A stretch of DNA of 64,000 bases from Bacteroidales bacterium (GTDB lineage Bacteria; Bacteroidota; Bacteroidia; Bacteroidales; Bacteroidaceae), in the NCBI GenBank assembly GCA_012517855.1, contig JAAYUD010000067.1, positions 62,001 through 126,000 of the forward strand, written 5' to 3'. A model generated the notes under the pieces. It ran no database searches. It was not told the DNA's origin and saw only the letters and a program-made list of their open reading frames with translations. Shown piece by piece: positions 37,744 to 46,908 of the stretch. The first letter of the stretch is position 1, and every line of letters begins with the position of its first letter. A program made the position numbers and the translations under genes.

Positions 37744-39030
37744 ATGAAAAGAATATTTTTTTTATGGGGTTTGTCTTTCGTGTTTTTTGCAGCAGTGGCA
37801 AATGCTCAGAACTTTACAGATTATTTTGTAGATAAGACTTTGCGAATAGATTATTTGCTTTCGGGAGATGCTCAAAAGCAAGCTATTTATCTGGATGAAC
37901 TTTCGTCCTTACCTCAATGGGCGGGCCGTCGTTATCATCTTTCAGAAACTCCACTTAGAGGCAACGGTCAGATAGTTGTTACCGATTCGTTGAGCGGCAT
38001 GCGAATCTATGCCAATTCTTTTTCTTCTCTTTTTCTGGAATGGATTTCGACTAAAGAAGCTAAGCAGGTGGCTAAAGGCTTTGAACATACGGTTTTAATA
38101 CCTTTCCCCAAACATACTGTGAAAGTTGAGACGACACTTTATAATTCATCCGGTCTGTCTATTGCTCAGATAGTTCATTATGTTAATCCGTCCGATATAT
38201 TGATTCATGCGAAAGGCTTGTCCAATATTCCTTCTTATAAGTATTTGCAGAAAGGGGGGAGTTACACGGATTGTATTGATGTAGCAATAGTCGGCGAGGG
38301 CTATACTGCTCTCGAAATGAATCGTTTTTATGAAGATGCTGCAGTCGCTTGTGAAAGTCTATTTGATCATGAGCCGTTTAAATCTATGAAGAACCGTTTC
38401 AATGTGGTAGCTGTTGCAACTCCCTCACTTGATAGTGGGGTTAGTATTCCCGATAAAGGAGATTGGAAAAATACAGCATTTATGTCTCATTTTGATACGT
38501 TTTATTCCGATCGTTATCTTACTACCACTCATATTAAGGCAATACACGATGCTGTTGCCGGAATACCTTATGAACATCTTGTCGTATTGGCCAATACTGA
38601 GAAATATGGTGGTGGTGGAATCTACAACGATATTACATTGACGGCAGCCCATCATTATAAATTCCGTCCGGTGGTAGTACATGAATTCGGTCATGCCTTT
38701 GGTGGCTTGGCCGATGAATATTGGTATGAAGGTGATGTGATGGATGATACATATCCTCTGAATGTCGAACCATGGGAACAGAATATAACAACTCGTATTG
38801 ATTTTATGTCAAAATGGCAAGATATGTTGAAAAAGGGAACACCCGTACCTACGCTGTCGAAAGATAGAGACAAGTACCCTATCGGGCTTTATGAAGGAGC
38901 AGGTTATTCTGGTAAAGGAATCTATCGTGCTTCTTATGATTGTAGGATGCGTACAAACGAATGCCCTACTTTTTGTCCTGTTTGTCGAAGGGCTTTACAG
39001 CGAATGATAGATTTTTATACTGTGCCATAA
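37744..39030 (+). CDS. M64-family zinc metallopeptidase (IgA-peptidase-like)
   Basis: The 428-residue secreted protein has a signal peptide ending ANAQ, an N-terminal sandwich domain to about residue 160, and an M64 peptidase domain: VAIVGEGYTALEMNRFYEDA, and the zinc motif HEFGHAFGGLADEY (His313, Glu314, His317). A C-terminal CRMRTNECPTFCPVCRRAL cysteine cluster ends the domain. The type member cuts IgA; relatives cleave various host or dietary proteins. The target is unknown. Confidence 0.9.
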   Translation: MKRIFFLWGLSFVFFAAVANAQNFTDYFVDKTLRIDYLLSGDAQKQAIYLDELSSLPQWAGRRYHLSETPLRGNGQIVVTDSLSGMRIYANSFSSLFLEWISTKEAKQVAKGFEHTVLIPFPKHTVKVETTLYNSSGLSIAQIVHYVNPSDILIHAKGLSNIPSYKYLQKGGSYTDCIDVAIVGEGYTALEMNRFYEDAAVACESLFDHEPFKSMKNRFNVVAVATPSLDSGVSIPDKGDWKNTAFMSHFDTFYSDRYLTTTHIKAIHDAVAGIPYEHLVVLANTEKYGGGGIYNDITLTAAHHYKFRPVVVHEFGHAFGGLADEYWYEGDVMDDTYPLNVEPWEQNITTRIDFMSKWQDMLKKGTPVPTLSKDRDKYPIGLYEGAGYSGKGIYRASYDCRMRTNECPTFCPVCRRALQRMIDFYTVP

Positions 39031-39096
39031 TTAAATATATTGGGGCATTTATTTAGAAATAGTTTTAGTATCTTTACGTAATAAAAATAAAATAAT

Positions 39097-40323
39097 ATGA
39101 ATCAGTTAGTAGAACGCTTTTTAAAGTATGTAAGTTATGATACGCAAAGCGATGAACTTACTGGCCTCACCCCGAGTACTCCGGGGCAAATGGTCTTCGC
39201 CAATTATTTAAAATCGGAATTAGAATCTTTGGGCTTTTCCGAAATAAGTCTTGACGATAATGGTTATCTCTTTGCTACTTTGCCTGCTAATACCGATAAG
39301 CAGATTCCTGTTATCGGATTTATAGCTCATATGGATACTAGTCCTGATATGAGTGGAAAAAATGTTTCTCCTCGTATTGTCGAGAAATATGATGGTAAAG
39401 ATATTGTCTTGTGTGCAGAAGAGAAAATTATTCTTTCTCCGAAACAGTTTCCTGAGCTTCTTGATCACCAAGGAGAAGATATTATTGTTACCGATGGGAA
39501 AACCTTATTGGGCGCTGATGATAAGGCGGGGATCGCTTCTATTGTTTCTGCATTGGTTTATTTGAAAGAACATCCTGAAATCAAACACGGTAAAATTCGT
39601 ATAGGATTCAACCCTGACGAGGAAATAGGCCTCGGCGCCCATAAATTTGATGTCGAAAAGTTCGGTTGTGAGTGGGCTTATACGATGGATGGTGGAGAAT
39701 TGGGCGAACTGGAATACGAGAATTTTAATGCTGCTTCGGCAAAGGTTATGTTTAAAGGCTGCAATGTTCATCCGGGATATGCCAAACATAAAATGGTGAA
39801 TTCTATTCGAGTTGCCAACCAATTTATAGAAATGTTGCCTCGACATGAGACTCCCGAACATACAGAAGGTTATGAAGGATTTTATCATTTGGTAGGTATT
39901 AAAGGTGATGTGGAGAATACTGTATTGAATTATATTATCAGAGATCATAATCGCAATCGCTTTGAAGATCGCAAGAAAGAAATGCTGCATCTGGTGCGTA
40001 AAATAAATGCAGAATTCGGGGAAGGAACTGCTACGGTAGAATTACATGATCAGTATTATAATATGCGAGAGCAGATTGAACCTGTGATGCACGTCGTTGA
40101 TATTGCATACAAAGCAATGGAAAAAGCTGGTATCCCGCCTAAAGTGCAACCTATTCGTGGTGGTACGGATGGTGCGCAACTTTCTTTCAAGGGCTTGCCT
40201 TGTCCGAATATTTTTGCCGGCGGATTAAATTTTCATGGACGTTATGAGTTCTTACCTATCCCTAACTTATTGAAGGCTAAAGACACGATATTAAATATAA
40301 TTCAATTAACTGCTAATAAATAA
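39097..40323 (+). CDS. pepT: Peptidase T (tripeptide aminopeptidase)
   Basis: The 408-residue M20 peptidase shows the metal-binding series: [51 protein letters not shown] and [19 protein letters not shown]. It removes the N-terminal residue from tripeptides in the cytoplasm. A TATCTTTA box at 39069 gives a probable promoter. gcvT follows after 21 bases and probably shares the transcript. Confidence 0.95.
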   Translation: MNQLVERFLKYVSYDTQSDELTGLTPSTPGQMVFANYLKSELESLGFSEISLDDNGYLFATLPANTDKQIPVIGFIAHMDTSPDMSGKNVSPRIVEKYDGKDIVLCAEEKIILSPKQFPELLDHQGEDIIVTDGKTLLGADDKAGIASIVSALVYLKEHPEIKHGKIRIGFNPDEEIGLGAHKFDVEKFGCEWAYTMDGGELGELEYENFNAASAKVMFKGCNVHPGYAKHKMVNSIRVANQFIEMLPRHETPEHTEGYEGFYHLVGIKGDVENTVLNYIIRDHNRNRFEDRKKEMLHLVRKINAEFGEGTATVELHDQYYNMREQIEPVMHVVDIAYKAMEKAGIPPKVQPIRGGTDGAQLSFKGLPCPNIFAGGLNFHGRYEFLPIPNLLKAKDTILNIIQLTANK

Positions 40324-40344
40324 ATTAAAAACAACCATCTAAAG

Positions 40345-41439
40345 ATGAAAACAACTCCGTTTACCGAAACTCATATTGCTCTAGGAGCAAAAATGGAAGA
40401 TTTCGCGGGCTATAATATGCCTATTCAATACAAAAAAGGTATTATTGAAGAGCATATGGCTGTTGTGAATAGCATTGGCGTCTTTGACGTATCCCATATG
40501 GGCGAATTTTGGGTGAAAGGTCCGCAAGCGTTGCCTTTTTTGCAAGCTATCACTTCCAACAATGTTGCTGTCCTTACTCCCGGCAAAATTCAATATTCTT
40601 GTTTCCCAAATGAACAAGGCGGTATCGTCGATGATCTTTTAGTCTATTGCTACGAGTCAGAGAAATATTTGCTTGTAGTAAATGCTGCTAATATTGAAAA
40701 GGATTGGAACTGGTGTGTTTCGCATAACGAACTGGGGGCACAACTAGAGAACTCCTCTGATCGTATGGCTCAACTCGCTATTCAAGGTCCAAATGCTATC
40801 AAGGCATTACAGAAGCTCACAGACATAGATCTTTATAATATACCTTATTATACTTTTGTGGTGGGAGAGATGGCAAATATTCCTAATATCATTATATCAA
40901 ATACAGGTTATACTGGCGCCGGAGGCTTTGAACTTTATTTTTATCCGGAAGTTGCTATAAAGATATGGAATGCAATATTCGAAGCTGGTGCTGAATTTGA
41001 TATTCAACCTGTAGGGTTAGGTGCTCGTGATACACTTCGTCTAGAAATGGGCTTCTGCCTTTATGGCCATGATTTAAATGATACAACATCACCAATTGAA
41101 GCGGGACTAGGTTGGATTACTAAATTTGTTGATGGTAAGAATTTTATAAACCGCGTAGCTCTTGAAAAGCAAAAAAATGAAGGCGTAGTTCGTAAGCTTG
41201 TTGGTTTTAAAATGATTGATCGTGGCATTCCTCGTCAACATTATGCATTACTTAATGCTGAAGGTGATCAAATAGGAGAGGTCACTAGTGGTACGATGTC
41301 GCCAGTCCTTAAGCAAGGAATAGGTATGGGATATGTAAAGCCTGAATATAGTAAGGTTGGTACGGAAATCTATATTGACAATCGTGGACGTAAGCTGAAA
41401 GCTGAAGTTGTTAAGCCTCCTTTCCGTCCAAAAAATTAG
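40345..41439 (+). CDS. gcvT: Glycine cleavage system T protein (aminomethyltransferase)
   Basis: The 364-residue protein starts [26 protein letters not shown] and has the conserved [48 protein letters not shown] and [21 protein letters not shown] motifs. It transfers the methylene group of glycine to tetrahydrofolate, releasing ammonia; the folate product feeds ThyA. The other gcv genes are not in the window. Confidence 0.96.
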   Translation: MKTTPFTETHIALGAKMEDFAGYNMPIQYKKGIIEEHMAVVNSIGVFDVSHMGEFWVKGPQALPFLQAITSNNVAVLTPGKIQYSCFPNEQGGIVDDLLVYCYESEKYLLVVNAANIEKDWNWCVSHNELGAQLENSSDRMAQLAIQGPNAIKALQKLTDIDLYNIPYYTFVVGEMANIPNIIISNTGYTGAGGFELYFYPEVAIKIWNAIFEAGAEFDIQPVGLGARDTLRLEMGFCLYGHDLNDTTSPIEAGLGWITKFVDGKNFINRVALEKQKNEGVVRKLVGFKMIDRGIPRQHYALLNAEGDQIGEVTSGTMSPVLKQGIGMGYVKPEYSKVGTEIYIDNRGRKLKAEVVKPPFRPKN

Positions 41440-41469
41440 AATAAAATTAAGAAAATACTTATATGTTTT

Positions 41470-41499
41470 CCCCGATTGATATTCAATCGGGGCTTTTTG
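41470..41499 (+). terminator. Intrinsic terminator after gcvT
   Basis: A perfect 10-base-pair stem CCCCGATTGA with complement TCAATCGGGG and a three-base loop is followed by CTTTTTG. It lies 31 bases after the gcvT stop. Confidence 0.92.
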
Positions 41500-41626
41500 T
41501 TTTCAATAGAAATGGGCAAAGAATATTCGAACCGGTGAGAAAGAAACTTGTAAAGAAATTATTTAAATAATAGCTGTCACATTTTATAAGTATTATGAAT
41601 GGAACTACAATGTCTTTTATCACAAG

Positions 41627-41757
41627 AAAAAACTAACGTATGTCGCTGTAATAACTAACGGAAGTTACTGCGGTAACTAACAGAAGTTATTCAGACAACT
41701 AACGTTAGTTTCTTCTACAACATCCGTTAGTTACGGCGATAACATACGTTAGTTTTT
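41627..41757. repeat. Dispersed long palindrome, copy 3 (same direction as copy 1)
   Basis: Begins with an A-run and AACTAACGTATGTCGCTG and ends ACATACGTTAGTTTTT. The order of inner blocks (GGAAGTTACTGCGGTAAC, AACTAACGTTAGTT at 41697-41710, TTCTTC, ACAACATCCGTTAG) is the same as in copy 1. It sits between convergent gcvT and the GH20 gene although gcvT already has its own terminator. The right arm is more diverged than in other copies. Bases 41758-41944 hold no gene. Confidence 0.85.
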
Positions 41758-41944
41758 CTAGGTGCTAATAATTATATGTTTTAGGCATCATTTTACTTCT
41801 AATTTCACTATGAGCCTGATTTTAGAAAAGAGTAATTGCTTCTTTGAAAATAAGCTTGAAATGTTTAAAAATATGTCTTTAAAACAGGTCGCTAAACAGT
41901 GCTATTTAGTAAAAGGACTTGTCTCGAGCTGAGGAAAGAATCTA

Positions 41945-44068
41945 TTAATGTCGGTTTACAATAATCTCGTCGGTAAATATCCACCCGCCATAAGTATTAC
42001 TACTATGTGCCTGATAGCGGATATATCTTCCACTAACATTTCCTTTCCATGTATAACTTTTTATAAAGAAACTTGGTTCTTTGTCGACTTTGAATTCTTG
42101 CTTATCTATTTGTTTGAAGTTTATGCCATCGTCTGAGGTCGAAATAATTATTTCTGCGGGAGCGAAAACATAGGGGCCTGATGATTGCATAAAATCGGCA
42201 CTTATATCATGTATGTCGATTGTTTTTTCCATATCAATGGTTACATCAACTTTATTGTGTGCAATAAAACCTTGCCATGCACCATCTCCATAACTCCAAT
42301 CCCCACGCTTGCCATCTGTAAGAGTTGAATCTCCATTAGCTTTGTAACGTTGACTATAAGGAGAATTGTACTGTACTTTTTTACCTATAGCATCATGCAT
42401 GACCAAATTCATTGATTCTTTGCGATGCCCTTCTTCTTGTTCCAAATCAAATACATTATATCCTTTTAAAGCCAGGTACTTGTTGGCTTCCAAAACACGA
42501 GCTCTAAAGTTCTCGTATGTACGTCCAATAACGCCTGGTTTCGTCCATCCGACTTCAGAAATTGCCAATATTCTGGGGAATATCATATAATCAGCATGTC
42601 TTGCTGTTGCAATATGCTCTGTCCATAAATTAGCTTGTAGCCCATCAATATACAAAGAGGCTGGCGTGTTTTTCAAACTGTCAGGTATGGGTTCGTAAGA
42701 ATAAACTTTATCGAGTGGGAGATATCCTCCATTAGACGTTGGTTGTTTCTCGGGAGCATCTTGTACATTGTTAATGTAGCAATAAGCTTCGGGTGTCATG
42801 ATTGCATGATGTCCCGACTTTGCAGCTTCTATTCCTCCTTGTTCACCTCGCCAAGACATAACTGTGGCTTTTGGCGCTAATTTGCCTTCTAATATTTCGT
42901 CCCATCCAAGTAGCTTACGTCCACGGGAGTTGAGAAATCTTTCTATTCGGCATATCAAGTAGCTTTGTAGCTCTTCTTCATTCTTCAAATGCTCTTCTTT
43001 CATTCTTTTCTGACACAACGGACATGCTTTCCATGCATTTTTTCCTGCTTCGTCGCCGCCAATATGTATGTATTCAGATGGGAAAAGTTTAAGAACTTCT
43101 TTCAATACGTTTTCTAAAAAACGAAATGTGATTTCTTTGCCTATACAGAATTCTCCATTTTGATAAGGCTTTCCCGAACAAGATAATTCAGGATAAGCAT
43201 AAAGAACTTCTTCGCTATGCCCCGGCATTTCTATTTCTGGTATGATCGTAATATGACGTAGGGCTGCATATTTAACGATTTCTTTAATGTCATGTTGAGT
43301 ATAATATCCGCCATAACTATCTTTATTGTCTTTTTTGCAATAAAGTCTATTACCATTTACCCACCATTTATTCCAGTCGGATTCTGTCCTATAGGCAGTC
43401 TCCTCGGTTAATTTCGGATACTTTTTTATTTGTATTCTCCATCCTGCAGCGTCTGTCAGATGTAGGTGGAAGTAGTTTATTTTAAAGTAGGCTAGTGCGT
43501 CAATTTGTTTAAAAATGAATTCTTTTGGAAAAAAATGACGAGAAACATCAAGCATAAGCCCACGATATTTAAAGCGTGGATAGTCTATGATCTCTGCACA
43601 CGAAACGCTGGAGGTCGTTGCTGAAGTATGTCGGGTGAGTTGCAGCAGAGACTGTATTCCATAAAATAGACCTATTGCATCTGATGCTGTGATTCCTATT
43701 TGCTCAGAAGAAATATTGAGCGTATACTTCTGTTTGTCAATATCGGAAGAGTTTTTACCTTTTTCATTTTTCTTCTCAGTAGTAATATTTAATTTGATGA
43801 TGTTTTTGTTGTCCTTTGCTCCACCAATTAAGAATTCATAAGGTAGTGTCTGCAAATATTTTCGCATCATTCGTTTTCCTTTTCCTTTCAGGTTCATGTA
43901 AAGCTTGGTGCTTTCATTTATGGTAAAATGTCCCTCTTCTATTTTCATCGATTGTGGGAGGGGAATGATCGATTGTGATCTCACGAGGATAGGTTTATAG
44001 CATAGGCAGATGATAATGCATATTGATAAAATAGAGAACCTATTAATATAATGGCTTGTGATCTTCAT
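41945..44068 (-). CDS. GH20 beta-N-acetylhexosaminidase with C-terminal discoidin-like domain
   Basis: The 707-residue secreted enzyme has an N-terminal GH20b domain (to about 160), a GH20 barrel with YRGLMLDVSRHFFP, HLHLTDAAGWRIQI and the catalytic pair in HIGGDE (Asp339, Glu340), and a C-terminal region from about 570 (KGDWSYGDGAWQGF; TIDIHDISADFM; YIRYQAHSS) resembling F5/8-type carbohydrate-binding domains. It removes beta-linked GlcNAc or GalNAc from host glycans. The gene stands alone. Confidence 0.93.
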   Translation of the reverse strand: MKITSHYINRFSILSICIIICLCYKPILVRSQSIIPLPQSMKIEEGHFTINESTKLYMNLKGKGKRMMRKYLQTLPYEFLIGGAKDNKNIIKLNITTEKKNEKGKNSSDIDKQKYTLNISSEQIGITASDAIGLFYGIQSLLQLTRHTSATTSSVSCAEIIDYPRFKYRGLMLDVSRHFFPKEFIFKQIDALAYFKINYFHLHLTDAAGWRIQIKKYPKLTEETAYRTESDWNKWWVNGNRLYCKKDNKDSYGGYYTQHDIKEIVKYAALRHITIIPEIEMPGHSEEVLYAYPELSCSGKPYQNGEFCIGKEITFRFLENVLKEVLKLFPSEYIHIGGDEAGKNAWKACPLCQKRMKEEHLKNEEELQSYLICRIERFLNSRGRKLLGWDEILEGKLAPKATVMSWRGEQGGIEAAKSGHHAIMTPEAYCYINNVQDAPEKQPTSNGGYLPLDKVYSYEPIPDSLKNTPASLYIDGLQANLWTEHIATARHADYMIFPRILAISEVGWTKPGVIGRTYENFRARVLEANKYLALKGYNVFDLEQEEGHRKESMNLVMHDAIGKKVQYNSPYSQRYKANGDSTLTDGKRGDWSYGDGAWQGFIAHNKVDVTIDMEKTIDIHDISADFMQSSGPYVFAPAEIIISTSDDGINFKQIDKQEFKVDKEPSFFIKSYTWKGNVSGRYIRYQAHSSNTYGGWIFTDEIIVNRH

Positions 44069-44111
44069 GGTCTGAAATGAATTAAAAATATTTCAATAAA
44101 TAAATCTCTAT

Positions 44112-44147
44112 GCAAAGATATTTTCTTTACCTAGTTGCTAGTACAAA
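44112..44147 (-). promoter_or_regulatory. Promoter of the GH20 gene
   Basis: On the minus strand TATCTTTGC at 44120-44112 fits the -7 consensus exactly, with TTTG at 44147-44144 upstream. The distance to the ATG at 44068 leaves a leader of about 35 bases. Confidence 0.6.
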
Positions 44148-44276
44148 GGTAAGTATTTTAACTGAAAGTCAATCGTAAAAGAGAAAAATTGTTACTATGT
44201 GTTTTTAAACTATTATAAGAGATCGAAGAGGACTCTATTTGTTACCATATAAAAATAGTTGAATTATATTTTGTAG

Positions 44277-45599
44277 TCAATTATCATGCTTGTGTTTGAT
44301 ATTGAATCTTGAGTATTTATAAATATGATTTTTATTAATAAGAAAATTGATACGTAAATGGAAATCAATATCTGTTTGTGGATTTATTAAATAACTTAAA
44401 TCTAGATTTTTTATATGATACCATTCCATTATTGATGATTGAAAAATAGCAATTTTAAAGATCCCTTTCCCTCTGGAAAAGTTATATTCACACTTATCTA
44501 TACTATTGCAGATATTAGTTAATGAATTATTGTCAAATATTATTTCTGGCTTGAAATCTGATTCAATGCCCATATTATCGACAATTTTAAAATTAGAAAA
44601 TTCTTCTATGAAAAGTTCAAATAATTGTTTTTCCCATTTTCTGAATAAGTTGTAAGGACTTCTAAAATAGTAACATCTATAGTTGCCTTTTTCAATCGAA
44701 CCGATAGAAAAGCTAGCAAATTTTTGATCTGGATGGTCATGTATGTCTTTTTGTGATATACTAATACTTTGAAATACATCAATAATCATTTGTACTATTG
44801 TTTTGGTTGTTTCGCTTGGTATATAATGAATTATCATTTCAGCTAAATAACTGTTGTCAATATCATCTATTATTATTTTATATTTTCTTAAGAATTTATT
44901 ATATCCATGGTTATATGGATTTCTAGGGTCGCTTGAGATGAAACTTCCTGTTAAAAACTCACCGAATTTCTTATATGATATCTCTTTTAAATCTTTGGCT
45001 TCTAATTTGAGATCAAAAGATTTTGGTATCATATTTTTTATTTGTTGCAAAAGATCGTTTAAGATAATCTGTTCATTCATCACATTTAATTCTTTCTCTT
45101 TTACATTAAGAGCGAATGTTACCCCTAGGGGAATAGAATAAGGGGAGTCGAGCAAGGAAAATAACGATCTGATATTAATATTCACTTGCAAAACGACAAA
45201 AACTTTTTTATTGTCTATCCTTTTTATATATTTCTTTATGTAGTGATATACAATGTTGTTTAAAAGAAATTTGTTTGATGTTGTAATATTAGTCAAGTTT
45301 CTTGATGTGAAAGTACAATAAGTTTGGCATATAGCTTTATATAGTGCATTATTTACTGCTTTCTCTTCAGAGTCCTCTAATGCAGAAATGATAAGTGAGA
45401 TTTTATCACTTTTTATAGACTCTTTCGGATCGGTTGACATTCTCTTTGATGTGGTTTCATCATTGAGAATAGGATATATATTTTCATTTTGGACTAATTT
45501 AAGTTGTCTTTTTTTTAATAATAGTTCCTTTCTAAAGGAAACGTAATGAATAAAATGTTGATTGATTCGCTGCATAAAATAAGCTATATATGTTCTCAT
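44277..45599 (-). CDS. Unknown 440-residue protein, last gene of the phase-variable operon
   Basis: I do not recognise the family. The protein has no signal peptide or membrane helix; it is rich in Ile, Asn, Lys and Ser. An N-terminal basic segment (FRKELLLKKRQLKLVQ) is followed by mixed alpha/beta sequence, including KKVFVVLQVNINIRSLFSLL, a region with GSFISSDPRNPYNHGYNKFLRKYKIII, and HDHPDQKFASFSIGSIEKGNYRCYYFRS. It follows the UpxY-like gene by 63 bases and shares its low GC content. It is probably a cytoplasmic protein expressed only when the promoter upstream is flipped on. Confidence 0.7.
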   Translation of the reverse strand: MRTYIAYFMQRINQHFIHYVSFRKELLLKKRQLKLVQNENIYPILNDETTSKRMSTDPKESIKSDKISLIISALEDSEEKAVNNALYKAICQTYCTFTSRNLTNITTSNKFLLNNIVYHYIKKYIKRIDNKKVFVVLQVNINIRSLFSLLDSPYSIPLGVTFALNVKEKELNVMNEQIILNDLLQQIKNMIPKSFDLKLEAKDLKEISYKKFGEFLTGSFISSDPRNPYNHGYNKFLRKYKIIIDDIDNSYLAEMIIHYIPSETTKTIVQMIIDVFQSISISQKDIHDHPDQKFASFSIGSIEKGNYRCYYFRSPYNLFRKWEKQLFELFIEEFSNFKIVDNMGIESDFKPEIIFDNNSLTNICNSIDKCEYNFSRGKGIFKIAIFQSSIMEWYHIKNLDLSYLINPQTDIDFHLRINFLINKNHIYKYSRFNIKHKHDN

Positions 45600-45662
45600 A
45601 AATATTTTATTAACCTGTAAACAATTTTAATGTGTTAGATGATTGTATTATAAATTATTGAG

Positions 45663-46130
45663 TTATACATTTAGATGCTTCTTTGTCTTTTTGTTTTCTG
45701 CAATTAAATGGTCTATTATTTGAATAATCTTTTTTAAATGTAGATTAGCAGACTTTATTTCTTTTACTTGATAATTAGATAAAATGAATGGGGCATCTTG
45801 ATTTGGTACTCGAAGATATCTACAAAAAGGGGCTTCTTTTAATATTTTAGATAACTCTGCCTGGCTTATATTAATAAATATAGTCATAGGAATTATAGGA
45901 GATATATTCCTTAATCCGTATTTTTTTTCTCTTTTTTCTCCTGGTAAGAAAAATTCAATTTTCATTCGGTTAAGTAAATCACATGTTTTTTCTTCTTTAT
46001 ATCTTTGCACTTGAATTATTAACCATTTTCTGTCTGTATGTCGAATAAATAGATCTTTTGTATTGGATTTAAATTCTTCATTTGCTATTGGTAAAGCTCT
46101 GTTTTTTATTTCTTGAATATTTTTTTTCAT
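45663..46130 (-). CDS. UpxY/NusG-like N-terminal domain protein (putative antiterminator)
   Basis: The 155-residue protein resembles the NGN domain of UpxY antiterminators: DRKWLIIQVQRYKEEKTCDLLNRMKIEFFLPG, then ISPIIPMTIFINI in place of the usual (V)IPMMIFVHV, and RYLRVPNQDAPFILSNYQ in place of the RG...PAVIPD-Q segment. The C-terminal part is a basic helix, and there is no KOW domain. UpxY proteins bind polymerase paused in the leader of their own operon and prevent early termination, usually in capsule loci. Here the neighbours are not capsule genes. Divergence from the family is large, so the assignment is moderate. Confidence 0.6.
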   Translation of the reverse strand: MKKNIQEIKNRALPIANEEFKSNTKDLFIRHTDRKWLIIQVQRYKEEKTCDLLNRMKIEFFLPGEKREKKYGLRNISPIIPMTIFINISQAELSKILKEAPFCRYLRVPNQDAPFILSNYQVKEIKSANLHLKKIIQIIDHLIAENKKTKKHLNV

Positions 46131-46142
46131 ATATCAACTCTT

Positions 46143-46490
46143 TTATTTTATCTTCATGTGTAATGTGACTATTTGTCTGGATCCCGCAACCGTTTGTATG
46201 CATACACGAATATTTAAAACATCGCACCATAAAAGATTATATTTTTTAGGAGAAAATCCTTTTATGTAAAGCTTGTTTTTATCTATACGGATAAGTTCAA
46301 AAAAATAGGATATCATACAAAAACCATTTTCGTCAATATCGGCATATTGGATGTCTTCAAAAGAATTTATTAATAACAAAGTAGTATCAAGCAGAAAATA
46401 GTTTTTTAAGTATTTTATAAAGGATAAACAGCTTGTCTTTTCAACACGCCAGAAATTCTCTTTTTTTTCTATTAGAATTACTTGTCTCAT
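46143..46490 (-). CDS. Unknown 115-residue protein, first gene of the phase-variable operon
   Basis: The small protein starts MRQVILIEKKENFWRVEK and is predicted alpha/beta with no membrane helix or signal peptide. No family was recognised. Its ATG lies 76 bases from the inverted repeat at 46566, and its stop is 12 bases before the UpxY-like gene. A position ahead of a UpxY-like gene is unusual; it could be a small regulator or a partner of the 440-residue protein. Confidence 0.65.
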   Translation of the reverse strand: MRQVILIEKKENFWRVEKTSCLSFIKYLKNYFLLDTTLLLINSFEDIQYADIDENGFCMISYFFELIRIDKNKLYIKGFSPKKYNLLWCDVLNIRVCIQTVAGSRQIVTLHMKIK

Positions 46491-46623
46491 CTTTTTACTA
46501 CCTGTATTTTATCATAAGAATACATTTATTCTGTGTATATAATTCAATGGCCAGAATAGAATCTATTACTTATTAGGTAACGGATTTATATCGTCAGATA
46601 TAAGTAGAAGCGTGTTATTTGTT

Positions 46624-46648
46624 ATTGTGCTAATGAGTTTAGCACAAT
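46624..46648. promoter_or_regulatory. Perfect palindrome inside the invertible segment
   Basis: A 10-base arm ATTGTGCTAA and its complement are separated by five bases. No T-run follows on either strand, so an operator or a binding site for an accessory protein is more likely than a terminator. Confidence 0.5.
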
Positions 46649-46776
46649 GAGTAGATTTTATCTAACAAAAAATATTATAAGGAAAAGAGAACAGGAATAT
46701 TAGCATAGAATATCAAAATAGATGTTTTATAGTATTGAAATTGGCAATGAAATGCTATAAAGAAAATATGAAAAAG

Positions 46777-46808
46777 TTTTTATATATAAATTCTTTTATC
46801 TATTTTTG
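46777..46808 (+). promoter_or_regulatory. Promoter within the invertible segment (now pointing away from the operon)
   Basis: TATTTTTG at 46801-46808 (followed by C) matches the Bacteroidales -7 consensus, with a GTTTTT box at 46776-46781 about 20 bases upstream. Transcription would start near 46815 and run rightwards, antisense to the recombinase gene. After inversion the same boxes would lie near 46609-46602 on the minus strand, with a start near 46595 and a leader of about 105 bases before the first operon gene. Confidence 0.75.
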
Positions 46809-46908
46809 CGAAAATAAATTATAAATCCGTTACCTAATAAGTAACAGCGTTTTTATATTTTGTCATATTCATCTTTGTTAAGAGTGAAAAGTATCATATT
46901 TATTTTGG

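Larger units (their letters stand above)
46566..46844. repeat. Invertible promoter segment bounded by perfect 25-bp inverted repeats
   Basis: The left repeat (46566-46590, starting TTACTTATTAGGTAACGG) and the right repeat (46820-46844) are exact reverse complements over 25 bases and enclose 229 bases. Within each arm the core is GTAAC and its inverted partner separated by 7 bases (right arm GTTAC at 46829, GTAAC at 46841), the form of a tyrosine-recombinase crossover site. A recombinase gene lies 65 bases to the right and an operon 76 bases to the left. This is a DNA-inversion switch. The promoter inside faces right, away from the operon, so the segment is shown OFF. Confidence 0.92.

Noticed and set aside
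41470-41499. Terminator as part of palindrome copy 3
   Set aside because: The stem CCCCGATTGA is unrelated in sequence to the palindrome, which starts 128 bases later.
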